DNA from: Bettongia penicillata ogilbyi
Lineage: Eukaryota; Chordata; Mammalia; Diprotodontia; Potoroidae
Assembly (NCBI GenBank): GCA_023548195.1
Contig: JAJHZJ010000043.1
Span: forward strand, 1,616,391-1,680,390
Reading direction: 5' to 3'
DNA: 64,000 bases
Part shown: positions 43,801-55,962 of the stretch, in pieces
Layout of the letters: the number at the start of each line of letters is the position of its first letter
Position numbering within the stretch: position 1 is the stretch's first letter
Position numbers and translations under genes: made by a program
The notes under the pieces: generated by a model
Seen by the model: only the letters and a program-made list of their open reading frames with translations
Databases searched by the model: none
What the model was told of the DNA's origin: nothing

Positions 43801-44589
43801 AATTATGGAATAGGAATATAATGGAATACTACTGTGCTATAAGAAATGATGAACAGGAAGACTTCAGAGAGGCCTGAAAAGATTTAAATGATCTAATGCC
43901 GAGTAAAAGGTGCAGAACTAGGAGAACTTTGTGCACAGCAATGACCATAGTGTGCGAGAGTTTTTCTGGTAGACTTGGAACCTCATTGCAATGCAAAGAC
44001 TTAAAAATATCCCCAGTGGTCTTTTAAGGCAAAATGCCTTCCAGACTTAGAGAAAGAACTATGCAACTCAATCGCAGAATGTAACAGATCTTTTTCTTTT
44101 GTATTACATTTTGATTTGCTATATGATTTCTCCCATTCATTTTAATTCTTCTACACAGCATGACTATAGTGAAAATGTATTTAATAAGAATATATGTGCA
44201 GAACCTATATAAAATTGTATGCCATATCGGGGGGGCGGGGGAGGAAGGGGAAGGGAAAGGGAAGGGAGGGAGAAAAATCTAAATTATATGATAGTGATAA
44301 TAGTACACTGAAAATAAATAAAATTAATGAAAAAATAAAAAAAAACACAAAAGAAAGGTAGAAAATCAAATGAATAAAACAGAAAAAGAACAAAAGGAAA
44401 TCACAATGAAACCAGAATGAAAAGAACTGCAGAACCAACTATGCGCAGTTATATGCCTACAAAACTGAAGCACACGAAGAGGAATACCATCAAAAACAGA
44501 AAATCTCTAAATTGACAGATCAAATAGAGATCTTAATAATCCAGTCTCAAAAAGGTAAATAGAAGCTGTCTTAAAAGAACTACCTAGAG

Positions 44590-44745
<156 letters not shown>

Positions 44746-44796
44746 AATTCCTGGTTTATTGGTCCTGATAAATTCATAGGAGAATGCTATCAATTT

Positions 44797-45797
44797 TTCT
44801 TAAAAATTTTTATTTATTTCATTTTTCCTTTACATGATAAAACAAGTATTTCCATAATATAGTATGATAAATAAAAATTATCACACATGAAACTGAAAAT
44901 CTATTATATACAACTTCCTTTTCCTTTTAAATATAGAATAAAGTTATCATGCAAATTTCTTTCTTTACTTTTTTCCCCTTTTTTCATTCCTTCCCCCCTC
45001 TAGAGATGTCTTCCATGAGACACAAATATGTGTATATATGTAAAATTATTTCATGCATACTTCTATTTCTCAGTTTTTTCTCTGGATATAGATAGCATCT
45101 TCCTTCATATGTCCTTTGTAGTTAATTTGAGTATGTGCTATAGTCAAAATAACTTATTCACTCAAAATTGTTCTTAAAACAATATTGCTGTTACTGTAGA
45201 CAATGTTCTCTTGGTTTTGCTCATTTAACTCTTTATTATTTCATATCTATGCTTTTCTTAGATCATTGAGCTCATAATTTCTTGTAGCACAGTAATATTC
45301 CATCATAATCATATACTGCATCTTGTTCAGTCATTCCCCAACTAATGGACATCCCTGCAATTTCCAATTCTTTGCTACAACAAAGAGAGCTTCTATAAAC
45401 ATTGTAAAATATATAGGTTATTTTTCTTTTTCTCTCATCACTTTTGGAAATAGACATGGTAGTAGTATTGCTGAGTCAAAGGGTACAGATAACTCAATAA
45501 CTCTTTGGGCATAATTATAGATTGCTTTCCAAAATTGTTGGATCAGTTTACAGTTTCAACAACAAATTAGTGTTCCATTTTCTCCACATCCTCTCAACAT
45601 TTGCTGTTTTCCTCTTTAATAATTTTACCCAATCTGGTAGGTATAAAATGGTATTTCCAGGTTCTTTTAATTTGCATTTCTCTAATTAATAATGATTTAG
45701 AGAATTTTTCATATGATTATAAATTGTTTTGATTTCTTCATTGGACAACTGCCTGTTCATATCTTTTGATCATTTATCAATTGGGGAATGACTTTTA
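44797..45797 (-). mobile_element. L1 LINE 3' end nested in host L1 2
   Basis: Antisense L1 3' UTR and ORF2 C-terminus: AATTTTTATTTATTTCATTT tail, CAGTTTTTTCTCTGGATATAG, GCACAGTAATATTCCATCAT, CAATTTCCAATTCTTTGCTAC, TATTGCTGAGTCAAAGGGTA, ATTTATCAATTGGGGAATGAC. Host L1 text lies on both sides (GECYQ before; EEKLVPIL-like after). Confidence 0.8.
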
Positions 45798-45834
45798 TAG
45801 AACGTCTGAAGAAAAATTAGTACCAATCTTACAC

Positions 45835-46880
45835 AATCAATCAAAAAACATCTATTAAATATCTACTTTATTCCAGGCACTGTGCTAAGCTCTGGGGATA
45901 AGAAAAGAGGCAAAAATAGTCCCTAGCCTCAAGGAGCTTACTTGAGACAATAAACAACCAAATAGAAACAAACAAGCTACAGATAGGAAACAACAGAGGG
46001 AAGGCACTCGAACTAAGAAAGGCTGGGAAGACTTCCTGTAGGAGGTGGGATTTTAGTTGGAACTTAAAGGAAGCCAGGGAGGTCAGTAGTCAGAGCAGAG
46101 GACAGTGAGCCTTCCAGGCCTGGAGAAGAACCAGAGAAAATGCCCAGAGTCAAGACACAGAGGGTCAATGTCACTGGATCACAGAACACATGTTGAGGAA
46201 GAAGGTTTAAGACTGCAAAGGGAGGAGGGGCTAGGTGACGAAGGACTTTGAAAGGCAAGTAGAGCATTTTGTATTTGCTCCTGGAGATGATAAGAAGCCA
46301 ATAGGATTCATTGAGGAGGGAAGGGTGACATGATCCTTCCTATGCTTTAGGAAAATCACTTTAGTGACTGAATGAAGGATGAACTGGACTTGGGATTTGA
46401 GGTAGGCAGACCTTCCCCGCCCCCTCTCCCCACAGCATCTATTGTAATAGTTTATTTATGATGTGATCAGGACCTACTCCTGGGTAGGGGCAGTGGCAGA
46501 GGCAAGAAGGGAGCCCGTTTGAGAGATACTGCAGACAGAGCTCAACAGGTCCTGGCAACAGATTGGACGTGAGGGAGTGGGGAGTCAACGCTAATGCCTA
46601 GGTTTCAAGCCTGAAAGACTGCGAGGATGGTGTTGTCCTTCAAGGTAACGGGGAAGGCAAGAGGTTGAGAATACTTTAGGGGAAAGAGAGTGAATTCAAT
46701 TCCGGACATACTGGGCTTAAGATTTCGATTGAAATCCAGGTCAAGATATCTGAAAGGCAGTAAGAGATGTGAGATTGGAGGTGAAAAGAGAGTTAGGGAC
46801 AAGGTAGATAGAATTGTTTTGTGTGTGTTTCTCCAAGGAAACAAAGATGGGGTTGGGGGAGAAGATCTCCAGGCCACTAT
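45835..46880 (-). mobile_element. L2 LINE nested in host L1 2
   Basis: Long antisense L2: CAGGCACTGTGCTAAGCTCTG, GCCTCAAGGAGCTTACTTGA, GACTTCCTGTAGGAGGTGGG, AAGGACTTTGAAAGGCAAG, GAAGGGTGACATGATCCTTC, ATTGGACGTGAGGGAGTGG, TACTGGGCTTAAGATTTCG. Host L1 text stops at about 45835 and picks up again at about 47000-47150 (the FYET then PISL-like region). Confidence 0.7.
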
Positions 46881-47948
46881 ACTCCCTCAAAGGTGGCAAG
46901 TTAATGTATTGGCTTCCCTAGGGTGAGAGGGACAGTGCTTGTGGTCTCGTGTACAAACACCTATCTCTTTTTCCATTTTTTCCAATAAAAACATGAAGGC
47001 AATCTCATTCACAATGAAAGAAGACAAAATCACTTTAAAATAAAAATGTAAAAATAAAATGATCAGCATAGAAATGGTAGGCACAGAATTAAGGTTGGAA
47101 TTATGTTTAGAGACAAAATTGGGGTTAGACACAAATTATTGTCAAAAATCTGAGAAAGTACCTTATCTGATTTCTTTTTTGAGACAAATATAGTCCAAAA
47201 ACTTAAACTAGAACTGAATAAAGCACTGGAATAAAGCTATAAACCAATAAAATTACTGAATATCAGTTGGAAAATTTTAAATAAGATCCAATTATACTAT
47301 AGCAGTTCATCCAAGAAATCATTATGACCAAGTTGGATTTACACCAGGGATGTCAGGATACTTCAACATTAGGAATATAATAAACCTAATTAATCATATT
47401 AAAAATAATAGCATCCCAAGCCACATGATTTTTTCAATATTTATAGTATAAGTATTTGAAAAATACAATATTTATTCAAAAACCCCTTATAAGGTATGGA
47501 CATAGAAAGACCTTTTTTTAATTTCATAAAAAAGCCAAAAGAAAGCCTCTCATGAAATGGGATGAAAGTAGAGACTTTCCCAATAAACACAGAAATAAAA
47601 CAAAGAAGCCCACTCTTTCAAACATTGCTTGATACAGTCCTGGAAATGGTAGTAATAATGAGAAAACAAAAAAATTAAATTAGGGACATAAACAACACTA
47701 AAGAAAAGATAAAGCTATATTCTGGTGACATGAAGTTTTTACATAGAAAATTCCAGAGCATCAGGAAAGGCATTATTTGAGACACTAGCTACAGCAAAGC
47801 TGCAAGTCACAAAATAAACCTTAAAACACCCAATATTATTTTTATAATAATAATAAAAAAATCCAAGAGGCAATAATATAAAGGAGAATCTCATTCTCTA
47901 CAGAACAGAATGCATTAAATGTCTGGGGATCAATCTACTAAAACCTAT

Positions 47949-47952
<4 letters not shown>

Positions 47953-48014
<62 letters not shown>

Positions 48015-48018
48015 GCAC
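47953..48018. repeat. (CT)n-(AC)n microsatellite
   Basis: TCTCTCT run followed by an ACACAC run, inside host L1 2. A second small CACA/CATA tract lies at 48335-48375. Confidence 0.9.
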
Positions 48019-48880
48019 ACAAAACTCATACAGATTCAGTTACAAAGTGCTCTTTAGATAAATAAAAATCCATAAATAACTGAAGGAATATTCAGTGTTC
48101 ATGTCTGGACTGTGCCAATATGATAAAAATAGTGCCAAAGTTAATTTACAGTTTTATTGCTATGGTAATCAAATCACCAAAGGGATAATTTACATAACTA
48201 AATAAAATAAGAATAAAACCTATTGAAAAATAAAAAGAACATAAAATATCTAAGAAACTAAAAAAAAAGCCAGAATACAAGGGGAATAACACTTCCAGAC
48301 CTAAAAGTACATTACAAAGTGGTAGTTATATGTATGTCCGCACACATACATGCATACAATCACACACACACATGATATGGTATTGGTTAAAACATTCATC
48401 AATAGAACAGACTAGACAAAGAACCAGAAACCACAGGACTCAATAACCTAATGTAAAGTGAAAATATAAATTACCTAGGGAACAACTCTTGTTTTGATAA
48501 AATTTCCTGGGAAAACTGTAAAGCAGTCTGATAGAAATAGGACTTAGCTTAACACTTTACATGACGTTCTGCAATACATTCTAAATGGAGACATGATCCG
48601 AATATTTAGTATTACAGTAATAAAAAATAGAAGAGAAGCCAATCATGTACCTCTCACAGGTAGGAGAAGGAAGTGTATTCTTGGCCAAACAAGAGATAGG
48701 GTCAATTACAAAAATAAAATAAAATAAACTTTGGTTTCTTAAAATTTGGTTTTTATTAAAATAAAAAAAAAAAACCACGAAACTAAGAAGCTTTGCATGA
48801 ACAAGATTAATGCACCCCGGGTAAGAAGGGAAGTGGCTGAAAAAAAATTGTACCAAATTTCTCTGATAAGGGTTTGGTAT

Positions 48881-49505
48881 TGTTGTATGTTTGTAAAACC
48901 TGAACAGTCTACCAGTGCCATGCCAGGAAACTGAATCGCTTCCATTTGAATTGTCTTAGAAAGATTCCAAGGCTCATCTGGCAGCATGGGGTATCACACA
49001 CTGAGGCTCTTTATTGAACTGAACTGCCAGGCTTTCAAACTCTACTGAAGAGAGGGCAATTTGGATGGGCTGGCCATGCTGTCTGAATGTTGAACATAGG
49101 GTTGCCTAGAAAACTATTTTCTAGAGAACTCGCACAAGGCAAGTGCTCACATGGTGCTCAGAAGTGATACAAGGACACTTTCAAGGTCTCTCTGAAGAAC
49201 TTTGGAATTCATTGTGTGACATAGGAGACACCGGCTCAGGACTGTCCAGCATGGTATACCCACACCAGAGAAGGTGCTGTTCTTTATAAGCAAAACAGAA
49301 TTGAAGTAGCTCAAAAGAAATGTGAGATATGCAAATTTAGAGAATCTACCCCAAATGTCCACACTGCCTATTCGTGCCTGACCTATGATAGAGCATTCTA
49401 AGTCTATACTGATCTGATCAACCACAGCCAGACACACTGAAACTTGACTCTAGCACACTGATGCCATTTTGGTGCTCTCTGAGAGCGAAGGACAGCAATC
49501 AATCA
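48881..49505 (+). mobile_element. RTE-like non-LTR ORF2 C-terminal remnant
   Basis: Decayed frame reads TVYQCHARKLNRFHLNCLRK, then a WAGHV-like block, and KKCEICKF...H...C like the terminal zinc finger seen in such LINEs. It ends with GAGAGCGAAGGACAGCAATC, close to the tail end of the MAR1 SINEs. It starts exactly at the break in host L1 2 (48880/48881). The family name is uncertain. Confidence 0.55.
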
Positions 49506-50354
49506 TCTGTCTGTCAATAGATATCTCTTCATGGGAAAGTATGGTGCTTGAAATATCTCAAAATGACCTGGGAAAAATTAACCAACATTGCAGGAGTTTG
49601 AGGGACCAAAGTATGAATCTATTATTATGCTTAAATCATAAACATCTTCAGTTTTGTTTTTAAGAAAAGAATTTCAGTGCAATAAGTAACCTTAGAGAAG
49701 AATAACTTAAGGAATATATTTGAAAAATTCAATTTTTGCTTATTTAACACCAATGTTAGAGTACTGTAGAGTAATGTACTTTATGAAGTACAAACAATTT
49801 ACTATAATACAACTCATTTCATATGCATTAGTCTCTGTATACAATTTGGAATTAATTACTTAAGATATTCACACATCTCATCCAAAGACTTTCGCTACAA
49901 TTGAAATGAAATTAGCAAGTTTTAAGGGAACTTGTTTGTGTAATAGAGGTTATCTGCTTGCAAATAATTTTGATACCTATGTTTTTAGGTAAGGATTAGA
50001 TCCTTAGTCTCTAGTCCTCATAAGGGAGGAATTGAATTGGAATTATTTGATACTATATTTGGAGTTCTAAATAATTTGAGTAAAAAATTTTTGGCAGCAA
50101 AACCAGACAATTATATGTGTAATTTGAAAGGGTTAAAAATTCTACCTTCTGTGGAATTTTAAAATATTTTGCTTTTGCTTTCCAGTCAAATTTCTTAAAT
50201 ACATCAATGTAATCGTTTGCTAACATACATCACAGAAAGTTAAATAATAATGGAGTCAATGATAATTTAGATAAGTACTTTTAGATCTAGTGTATATGTT
50301 TACTTTGCTAAATATTAAATCTTTAACCAGAAGCACTCATTTTACAAGTCAGTT
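49506..50354. other. unassigned AT-rich DNA
   Basis: About 850 bases without a recognised family or ORF. It is joined, across the L1 at 50372-51919, to the DNA upstream of the retroviral 3' end, so it may be decayed retroviral interior. Confidence 0.35.
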
Positions 50355-51936
50355 CCTCAGATATTTTAAAAATAATTTTTTTTTCAGTTTTCAACAATCA
50401 CTTCCATAAATTTTAAATTATCTCCCCCTTACTTTCCCCCTTCCTCCCCAAGATGGCCTACAGTCTTATATGGGTTCTACACATACATTCTTATTAAATA
50501 CCTTTTCACATTAGTCATGTTGCATAGACGAATTAAAACAAATGAGAGAAACTATGAGAAAAACAAAACATAACAAAAGAGAAAATAGTCTCCATTCTGC
50601 GTTCTGACTCTATAGTTCTTTCTCTGGATGTGGGTGGTATTTTGCATCAGAGTCTTCTGGAAATGTTTTAGGTCCTTGCATTGCTATAAAAGGCTAAATC
50701 TATCAGAAACAGTCCTCACACACTGTGGCTCTTACTGGGTAAGATAGTCTCCTTGTTCTGCTCATTTCCCTCAGCATCAGTTCATATATGTCTCTCCAGG
50801 TTTTTCTGAAGTCTGCCTGTTTGTCATTTCTTATGGCCCAAAAATATTCCATTACATTCATATACCACCACTTGTTCAGCCATTCCCTAAGGGATGGGCA
50901 TCCCCTCAATTTCCAATTCTTGGCCACAACAAAAAGAGCTGCTATAAATATTGTGTACATGTGAATCCTTTTTCCATTTTTATGATCTTCTTGGCATACA
51001 GCCCAAGAAGTGATATTGCTGGGTCAAAGGGTATGCACATCTTTATAGCCCTTTGGGCATCATTCCAAATTGCTCTCCAGAATGTATGGATCAGCTAACA
51101 GCTCCACCAAAATGAGTTAGTGTTCCAACTCTCCCACATCTTCTTCAACATGTATCATTTTCTTATTCTGTCACATTAGCCAATCTAATAGGTGTGATGT
51201 GGTATCTCAGAGTTCTTTTGATTTGCATCTCTCTAATCAATAATGATTTAGAACATTTTTTTCATATGGCTATAGATAGCTTTAATTTCTTCCTATGAAA
51301 ACTGCCTGTTTATAACCTTTGACCATTTATCAATTGGAAAATGATTTATATTCTTGTAAATTTGACTCTGTTCTTTGTATATTTTAGAAATGAGACTTTT
51401 ATCATAGACACTAGTTGTAAAAATTCTTTCCCAGGTTTCTGCTTCCCTCCTAATCTTGGTTGCATTGGGTTTGTTTGTGCAAAAACTTTTCAGTTTAAAG
51501 TAATCAAAATTATACATTTTGCACTCCATAATATTCTCCATCTCTTGTTCGGTCATACATTTCTCCATTCTCCATAAATCTGGCAAATAAACTATTCCTT
51601 TTTCCCCTGATTTGTTTATAGTATCAGCTTTTATACCTAGACCGTATATCCATTTGGACTTTATTTTTGTGTACGGTGTCAGGTATTGGTCTATGCCCAG
51701 TTTCTGCCACTCTGTTCTCCAGTTTTTTCAGGAGTTTTTGTCAAACAGTGAGCTCTTATTCCAGAAACTGGGTTCCTTGTGTTAATCAAACAGTAGATTG
51801 CTATATTCATTGACCACTGCATCTTGTGTATCTAACCTCTTTTGCTGATCTACCCCTCTGTTTCTTATCCAGTACCAAATGATTTTGATGATTGCTGCTT
51901 TATAGTACAATTTGAGATCCCTCAGATATTTTTAAA
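50355..51936 (-). mobile_element. L1 LINE, 5'-truncated, with a 17-bp target duplication
   Basis: Antisense L1 at about 50372-51919. The near-identical flanks CCTCAGATATTTTAAAA (50355-50371) and CCTCAGATATTTTTAAA (51920-51936) are the target duplication. It has an A-tail (T-run 50376-50384), 3' UTR, and ORF2 C-terminal pieces on the minus strand (IFIAALFVVAKNWKLRGCPS; DKSLISKIYKEQSQIYKN). Two frames remain open for 85 and 97 codons. Confidence 0.9.
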
Positions 51937-53480
51937 GATTCTGTAGCCTGGTGTTGGTGATATCTGTATCAGGTATAGGTTTTAGAGGATATAGAAACAG
52001 TAAGGAATATTTTAGAACTGAAATTCTTTCGAATTTTAAGTTACCTATGGGTTTCTAATTTTATATATTTTTTAATAGTTCTATTGTTAATGCTATCAAC
52101 ACCCCAGGATTTGAGCTGGTTTTTAACACATGAACTGATTACTTGAGAAGTAAAATTTAAAAGGTTTTGCTGAAGTGCATTGAGATCTGTTTTGTAAAAG
52201 ATTTTAGTAGAAAGATCTATGTTTCTACAAGTGATATGGAACCAAAAGAGCAAATCTACTAAAGAGGAGCCCCCTTCAGAACTCACCTTAGAATGAGGAC
52301 TATTCCAGAATATCTAAGTAGAGATGTTACCAGAGACAGAGGACTACATGGGACAATCAGGGATGAAATGTGTTTTAATAATGGATATGGGAATGGATTA
52401 TTGTGATACTAAGCTGGTGTTATTTGATGTTACTGATCACTATTGTATTGCTTTGACCTTTTGCTTCATGATATCTATGTTTGGTGAGTTTTCTTAGTTC
52501 TTTGTGACACGTAAGTCCCTCTTCGCATCCACAGTTTTAGATATTCCTACTATGATTTGTGCTGTGCTTAAGCTAATCCGTTGTTCTTACATTAACCATT
52601 CAGGAAAATTGTACACAATGACTTTTCTCAACTCCAAGAATTAGCCTGCCACCCATCCTTAGTGAATGGAAATTTATTACCCTCTGCCCTATAATTCTTT
52701 TGAGACTTTGCATGATTTGCTGTGTTAAATCCTGTCCTAAAGTTGTACCTGAAGAATTAATGTCTGTGTACTGTTAACAATGACTGTAGCATTTGGAGTA
52801 GCTTATAGATAAGTGATCTATAAGAAACATGCTTATCTCTCATTAATCAGAGTGGGAGGATTGAGAAGATTAAGATTGCTTCTGTATAATTTTATTATAG
52901 ATCTTATTTATAATTAACTGAATTTATTCTATAACTGCTTAAGTTATGGTTCTCTTTCTCTGAATTGTTCCAGAATTCAGCTGGCTTATAATAGGTTTAA
53001 GAAAATCATCTTTCCTGCTAATCATAGATCTATCACAGGCAAGCCTCAAGGAATTTAGTTGGCCTTGGGGAATGCATGTGAACATGAAGGGAGTCAGACC
53101 TAACATCTTTTATACCATCAAGCTACTCAAGGATGTTTGGTCTGTTTTCTTTCAGGCAGATTTAAACAATTAACACTCCTTAGTCACCGGGAAGAAGGAG
53201 GGTTTTATTCCTAGCCCTCATTACCAAAATTCCAACCAATCATATTGTTCCCTGTGCCTCAGCTCTGTAACCCATCTTGTGGCTTTCAATCCAATGATGT
53301 CATGTAACCTGTTCTCTTCTTTGTTCTGTGCTCCCCAAAGGGGAGCTGTCCTTCTGCTTTGGCAGAAATAGAAGCAATCCGTTGACCTCTTTGTTGGAAG
53401 GTAGGACGACCTTGCTAATAAATGATATTGTGTTCAGATAATTGCCTCAGTTTTTCTTTTGTTAAATTTCTCTTCCAACA
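51937..53480 (+). mobile_element. Endogenous retrovirus 3' remnant with LTR
   Basis: 52660-52850: a short hydrophobic stretch with cysteines (IILLRLCMICCVK) looks like an envelope transmembrane tail, followed by stops. A purine tract AGAGTGGGAGGA (52849-52860) stands where a polypurine tract belongs. LTR candidate 52862-53480 starts TGAGAAG, ends TTCCAACA and carries AATAAA at 53417-53422. The 5' LTR, gag and pol are not seen. The copy is broken and not able to make a virus. The exact LTR start is uncertain. Confidence 0.5.
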
Positions 53481-53920
53481 GTATCCAAGATATATAAATA
53501 ATGAATAACTGTATGCAAGAGCAAGAATAGTTCTTTGGTGGAAAAAAAGTAGTCAGAGGATATGAACAAACTATTAACAACCTGTTAACAAACATGGGGA
53601 AGAATACTCCAAATCACGGTTAATAAGAGAAATGCAAATCAAAATAATTCTGAAGCTTCACCTAACATCTTGTGATTTGGTAAATATGATTAAAAAAAAA
53701 GGAAAGATGTGTCTATTCAATGTTGGAGAGACTGTAGGTAGACAAGCACACTAGTGCATTGTTAGTGGAGCTGTCAATCAATACTACCATTTTGGAAATC
53801 AATTTGCAATTATGCAAATAACGTAACTAAAATGTTCATACCTTTTGACTCAGAGATTTAATGACTAGACCTATACCCAAAGAGATCACTGATAAGAAGA
53901 AAGTCCTTATATGTTAACAA

Positions 53921-53929
<9 letters not shown>

Positions 53930-53953
<24 letters not shown>

Positions 53954-53956
53954 GTA
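53930..53956. repeat. (AT)n microsatellite
   Basis: About 26 bases of AT followed by GTATATATAG inside host L1 2. Confidence 0.9.
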
Positions 53957-54149
53957 GTACCTTTTGCAATAGTAAAGATTTGAAAGTAAAATAATGTCCA
54001 TCAACAAGAAAACTTTGAGACAAGTTGTGGTACATGAATGGAAGAGAATATTGTGTGCTGTAAGAAATCATGTACGTGATGAGTACTGAAAAACAAGGAA
54101 AGAATTACATGAACCGATACAAGTGAAGTCAGCAGAGGCAAGATAACAG

Positions 54150-55962
54150 CACACACAATATTGCGTTTGGAAGTCAAATTTTCTTTTCAGCTCTGGTCTT
54201 TTCATCAAGAATGATTGAAAGTCCTCTGTTTCTTTGAAAGACCATATTTTCCCTTGAAGTATTATACTCAGTTTAGCTGGGTAGGTGATTCTTGGTTTGA
54301 GTCCTCGTTCCTTTGCCTTCTGGAATATCCTATTCCACGCCCTTCGATCTCTTAATGTAGAAGCTGCTAGATCTTGAGTTATCCTGATTGTATTTCCACA
54401 GTACTGGAATTGTTTTTTCTAGCTGCTTGCAAGATTTTCTCCTTGAGCTGGGAGTTCTGGAATTTGGTCACAATGTTCCTAGGAGTTTCTCTTTTTGGAT
54501 CTCTTTCAGGTGGTGATCGATGGATTCTTTCAATACTTATTTTGCCCTCTGGTTCTAGAATGTCAGGGCAGTTTTCCTTGATAATTTCATGGAAGATGAT
54601 GTCTAGGCTCTTTTTTTGATCATGACTTTCAGGTAGTCCCATAATTTTTAAATTGTCTCTCTTGGATCTATTTTCCAGGTCAGTTGTTTTCCCCATGAGA
54701 TATTTCACATTCTCTTCCATTTTTTCGTTCTTTTGGTTTTGTTTGGTGATTTCTTGGTTTCTCATAAAGTCATTAGACTCCATCTGTTCCATTCTAATTT
54801 TGAGAGAACTATTTTCTTCAGTGAGCTTTTGAACCTCTTCTTCCATTTGGCTAATTCTGCTTTTGAAAGCATTTTTCTCCTCATTGGCTTTTTGAACCTC
54901 TTTTGCCAATTGAGTGAGCCTAGTCTTCAAGGTGTTATTTTCTTCAGCATTTTTTTGGGTCTCCTTGACCAAGGTATTGACCCGTTTTTCATACTTTTCT
55001 TGCATGTCTCTCATTTCTCTTCCCAGTTTTTCCTCCACCTGTCTAACTTGCTTTTCAAAATCCTTTTTTAGCTCTTCCAAGGCCTGAGCCCACCCGACAA
55101 CCCCCTGGGGTGTCTGGGGTACTGAGGCCCCGCCCTCCACATCTTTCCCTGATGGCAAGAATATGTCCTCGTCCTCGCCATCAGATCCGAATGTTGGGAT
55201 CATTTGCATTTGTTGGAAAAAACTCTCTATAGTCTTATTTTTCTTCCCTTTTCTAGGCATTTTCCCAGCCAATTACTTGACTTCTGAGATTCCTGTCCAC
55301 CCCCGCCTAGATCCGCCCAGCTAGTGCTTGGGCTCTGAGATTCAAATGCGCCACCCAGCTGCTAATCAATGTGACCTTTTGTTCTGGTGCTGGGGTGGGG
55401 GCAGGGCCGCCTCCCAGGCTCAGCTCCCTTTATGCAGAGCCTATTTCAGTAATAAAGATCCTGCCTGCTATCCGGGGAGTCCCGGGCTGCCGCAGCCGTG
55501 CCACTGCTGCCTGCCTCTGCTGCCGCCCACGCCTCTGCCGCTTCCTGCCCCTGTCTCTGCCGCCGCCGTTTCCTCCCGAGGGGGCCCGAGTCATGGAGAC
55601 ACTCCGCTCCCCTCCTCCGGCCCAGCCTCTCTCACTGACCTGTAGCTTCTGTGGGTGGAGGGACTTTCCCAGCTGCCGGAGCCTCCGTCTCTGAAGCCTG
55701 CTCGGGTCAGCTTCTCTGGGATTGCGGCCAGGGCAGCGCTGGTGGTGGGGTCCACTTTCCGGGTCGCGATGGACCCTGGGGATGGGTCTCCAGGGCTCCC
55801 TGGAACGGAAATCTCTTCCACTCCGTTTCTGTACCCCTTTCAGTGGTCCAGAAGTTATGCGAATCTCTTTTTACAATAATTCCATGTGCTGTGGGTTGGA
55901 GCTCGTAAACTTGCGTCCTTCTACTCCGCCATCTTGGCTCCGCCCCACACACACAATATTGC
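54150..55962 (-). mobile_element. Half-L1 retrotransposon, copy C, 3'-truncated with target duplication
   Basis: Element 54165-55947 (1783 bp). Perfect 15-bp target duplication CACACACAATATTGC at 54150-54164 and 55948-55962. The 5' end is complete (GGGGCGGAGCCAAGATGGCG; YY1-type site 55928-55937), with a GC-rich 5' UTR with one tandem unit, then ORF1. The element stops three codons before the ORF1 stop, at CTTCCAAAC in element sense, with no 3' UTR and no A-tail. The host L1 reads on after the duplication. Very close to copy A. Confidence 0.9.
54409..55260 (-). pseudogene. Half-L1 ORF1, near intact but frameshifted and without a stop (copy C)
   Basis: From ATG at 55260 it matches the copy A protein closely (MPRKGKKNKTIESFFQ start, coiled coil, ENRSKRDNLKIMGLPE). 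A one-base deletion near 54415 (T-run) shifts the frame after LQAARK. The true frame resumes downstream to 54165, where the element ends before the stop codon. Confidence 0.9.

Larger units (their letters stand above)
36150..44345 (+). mobile_element. L1 LINE host element 1, split by two minus-strand insertions
   Basis: A plus-strand L1 in three main pieces. 36150-37690 holds a decayed endonuclease region (AATGTGAATGTATTAAACAG, CAATCTATTGCTGGTAAGAAACGC, and a YMYFSAPH-like remnant). 38445-38590 continues ORF2 (LYAHKFDNLNEIDEY in one frame). 41424-44345 holds the rest of ORF2, the 3' UTR with a G-rich tract (44228-44273) and an A-rich tail (44313-44345). The 38445-38590 and 41424 edges join in frame across the half-L1 copy B. 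The element is defective: several stops and frameshifts, but the C-terminal third stays open for 295 codons. Confidence 0.8.
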
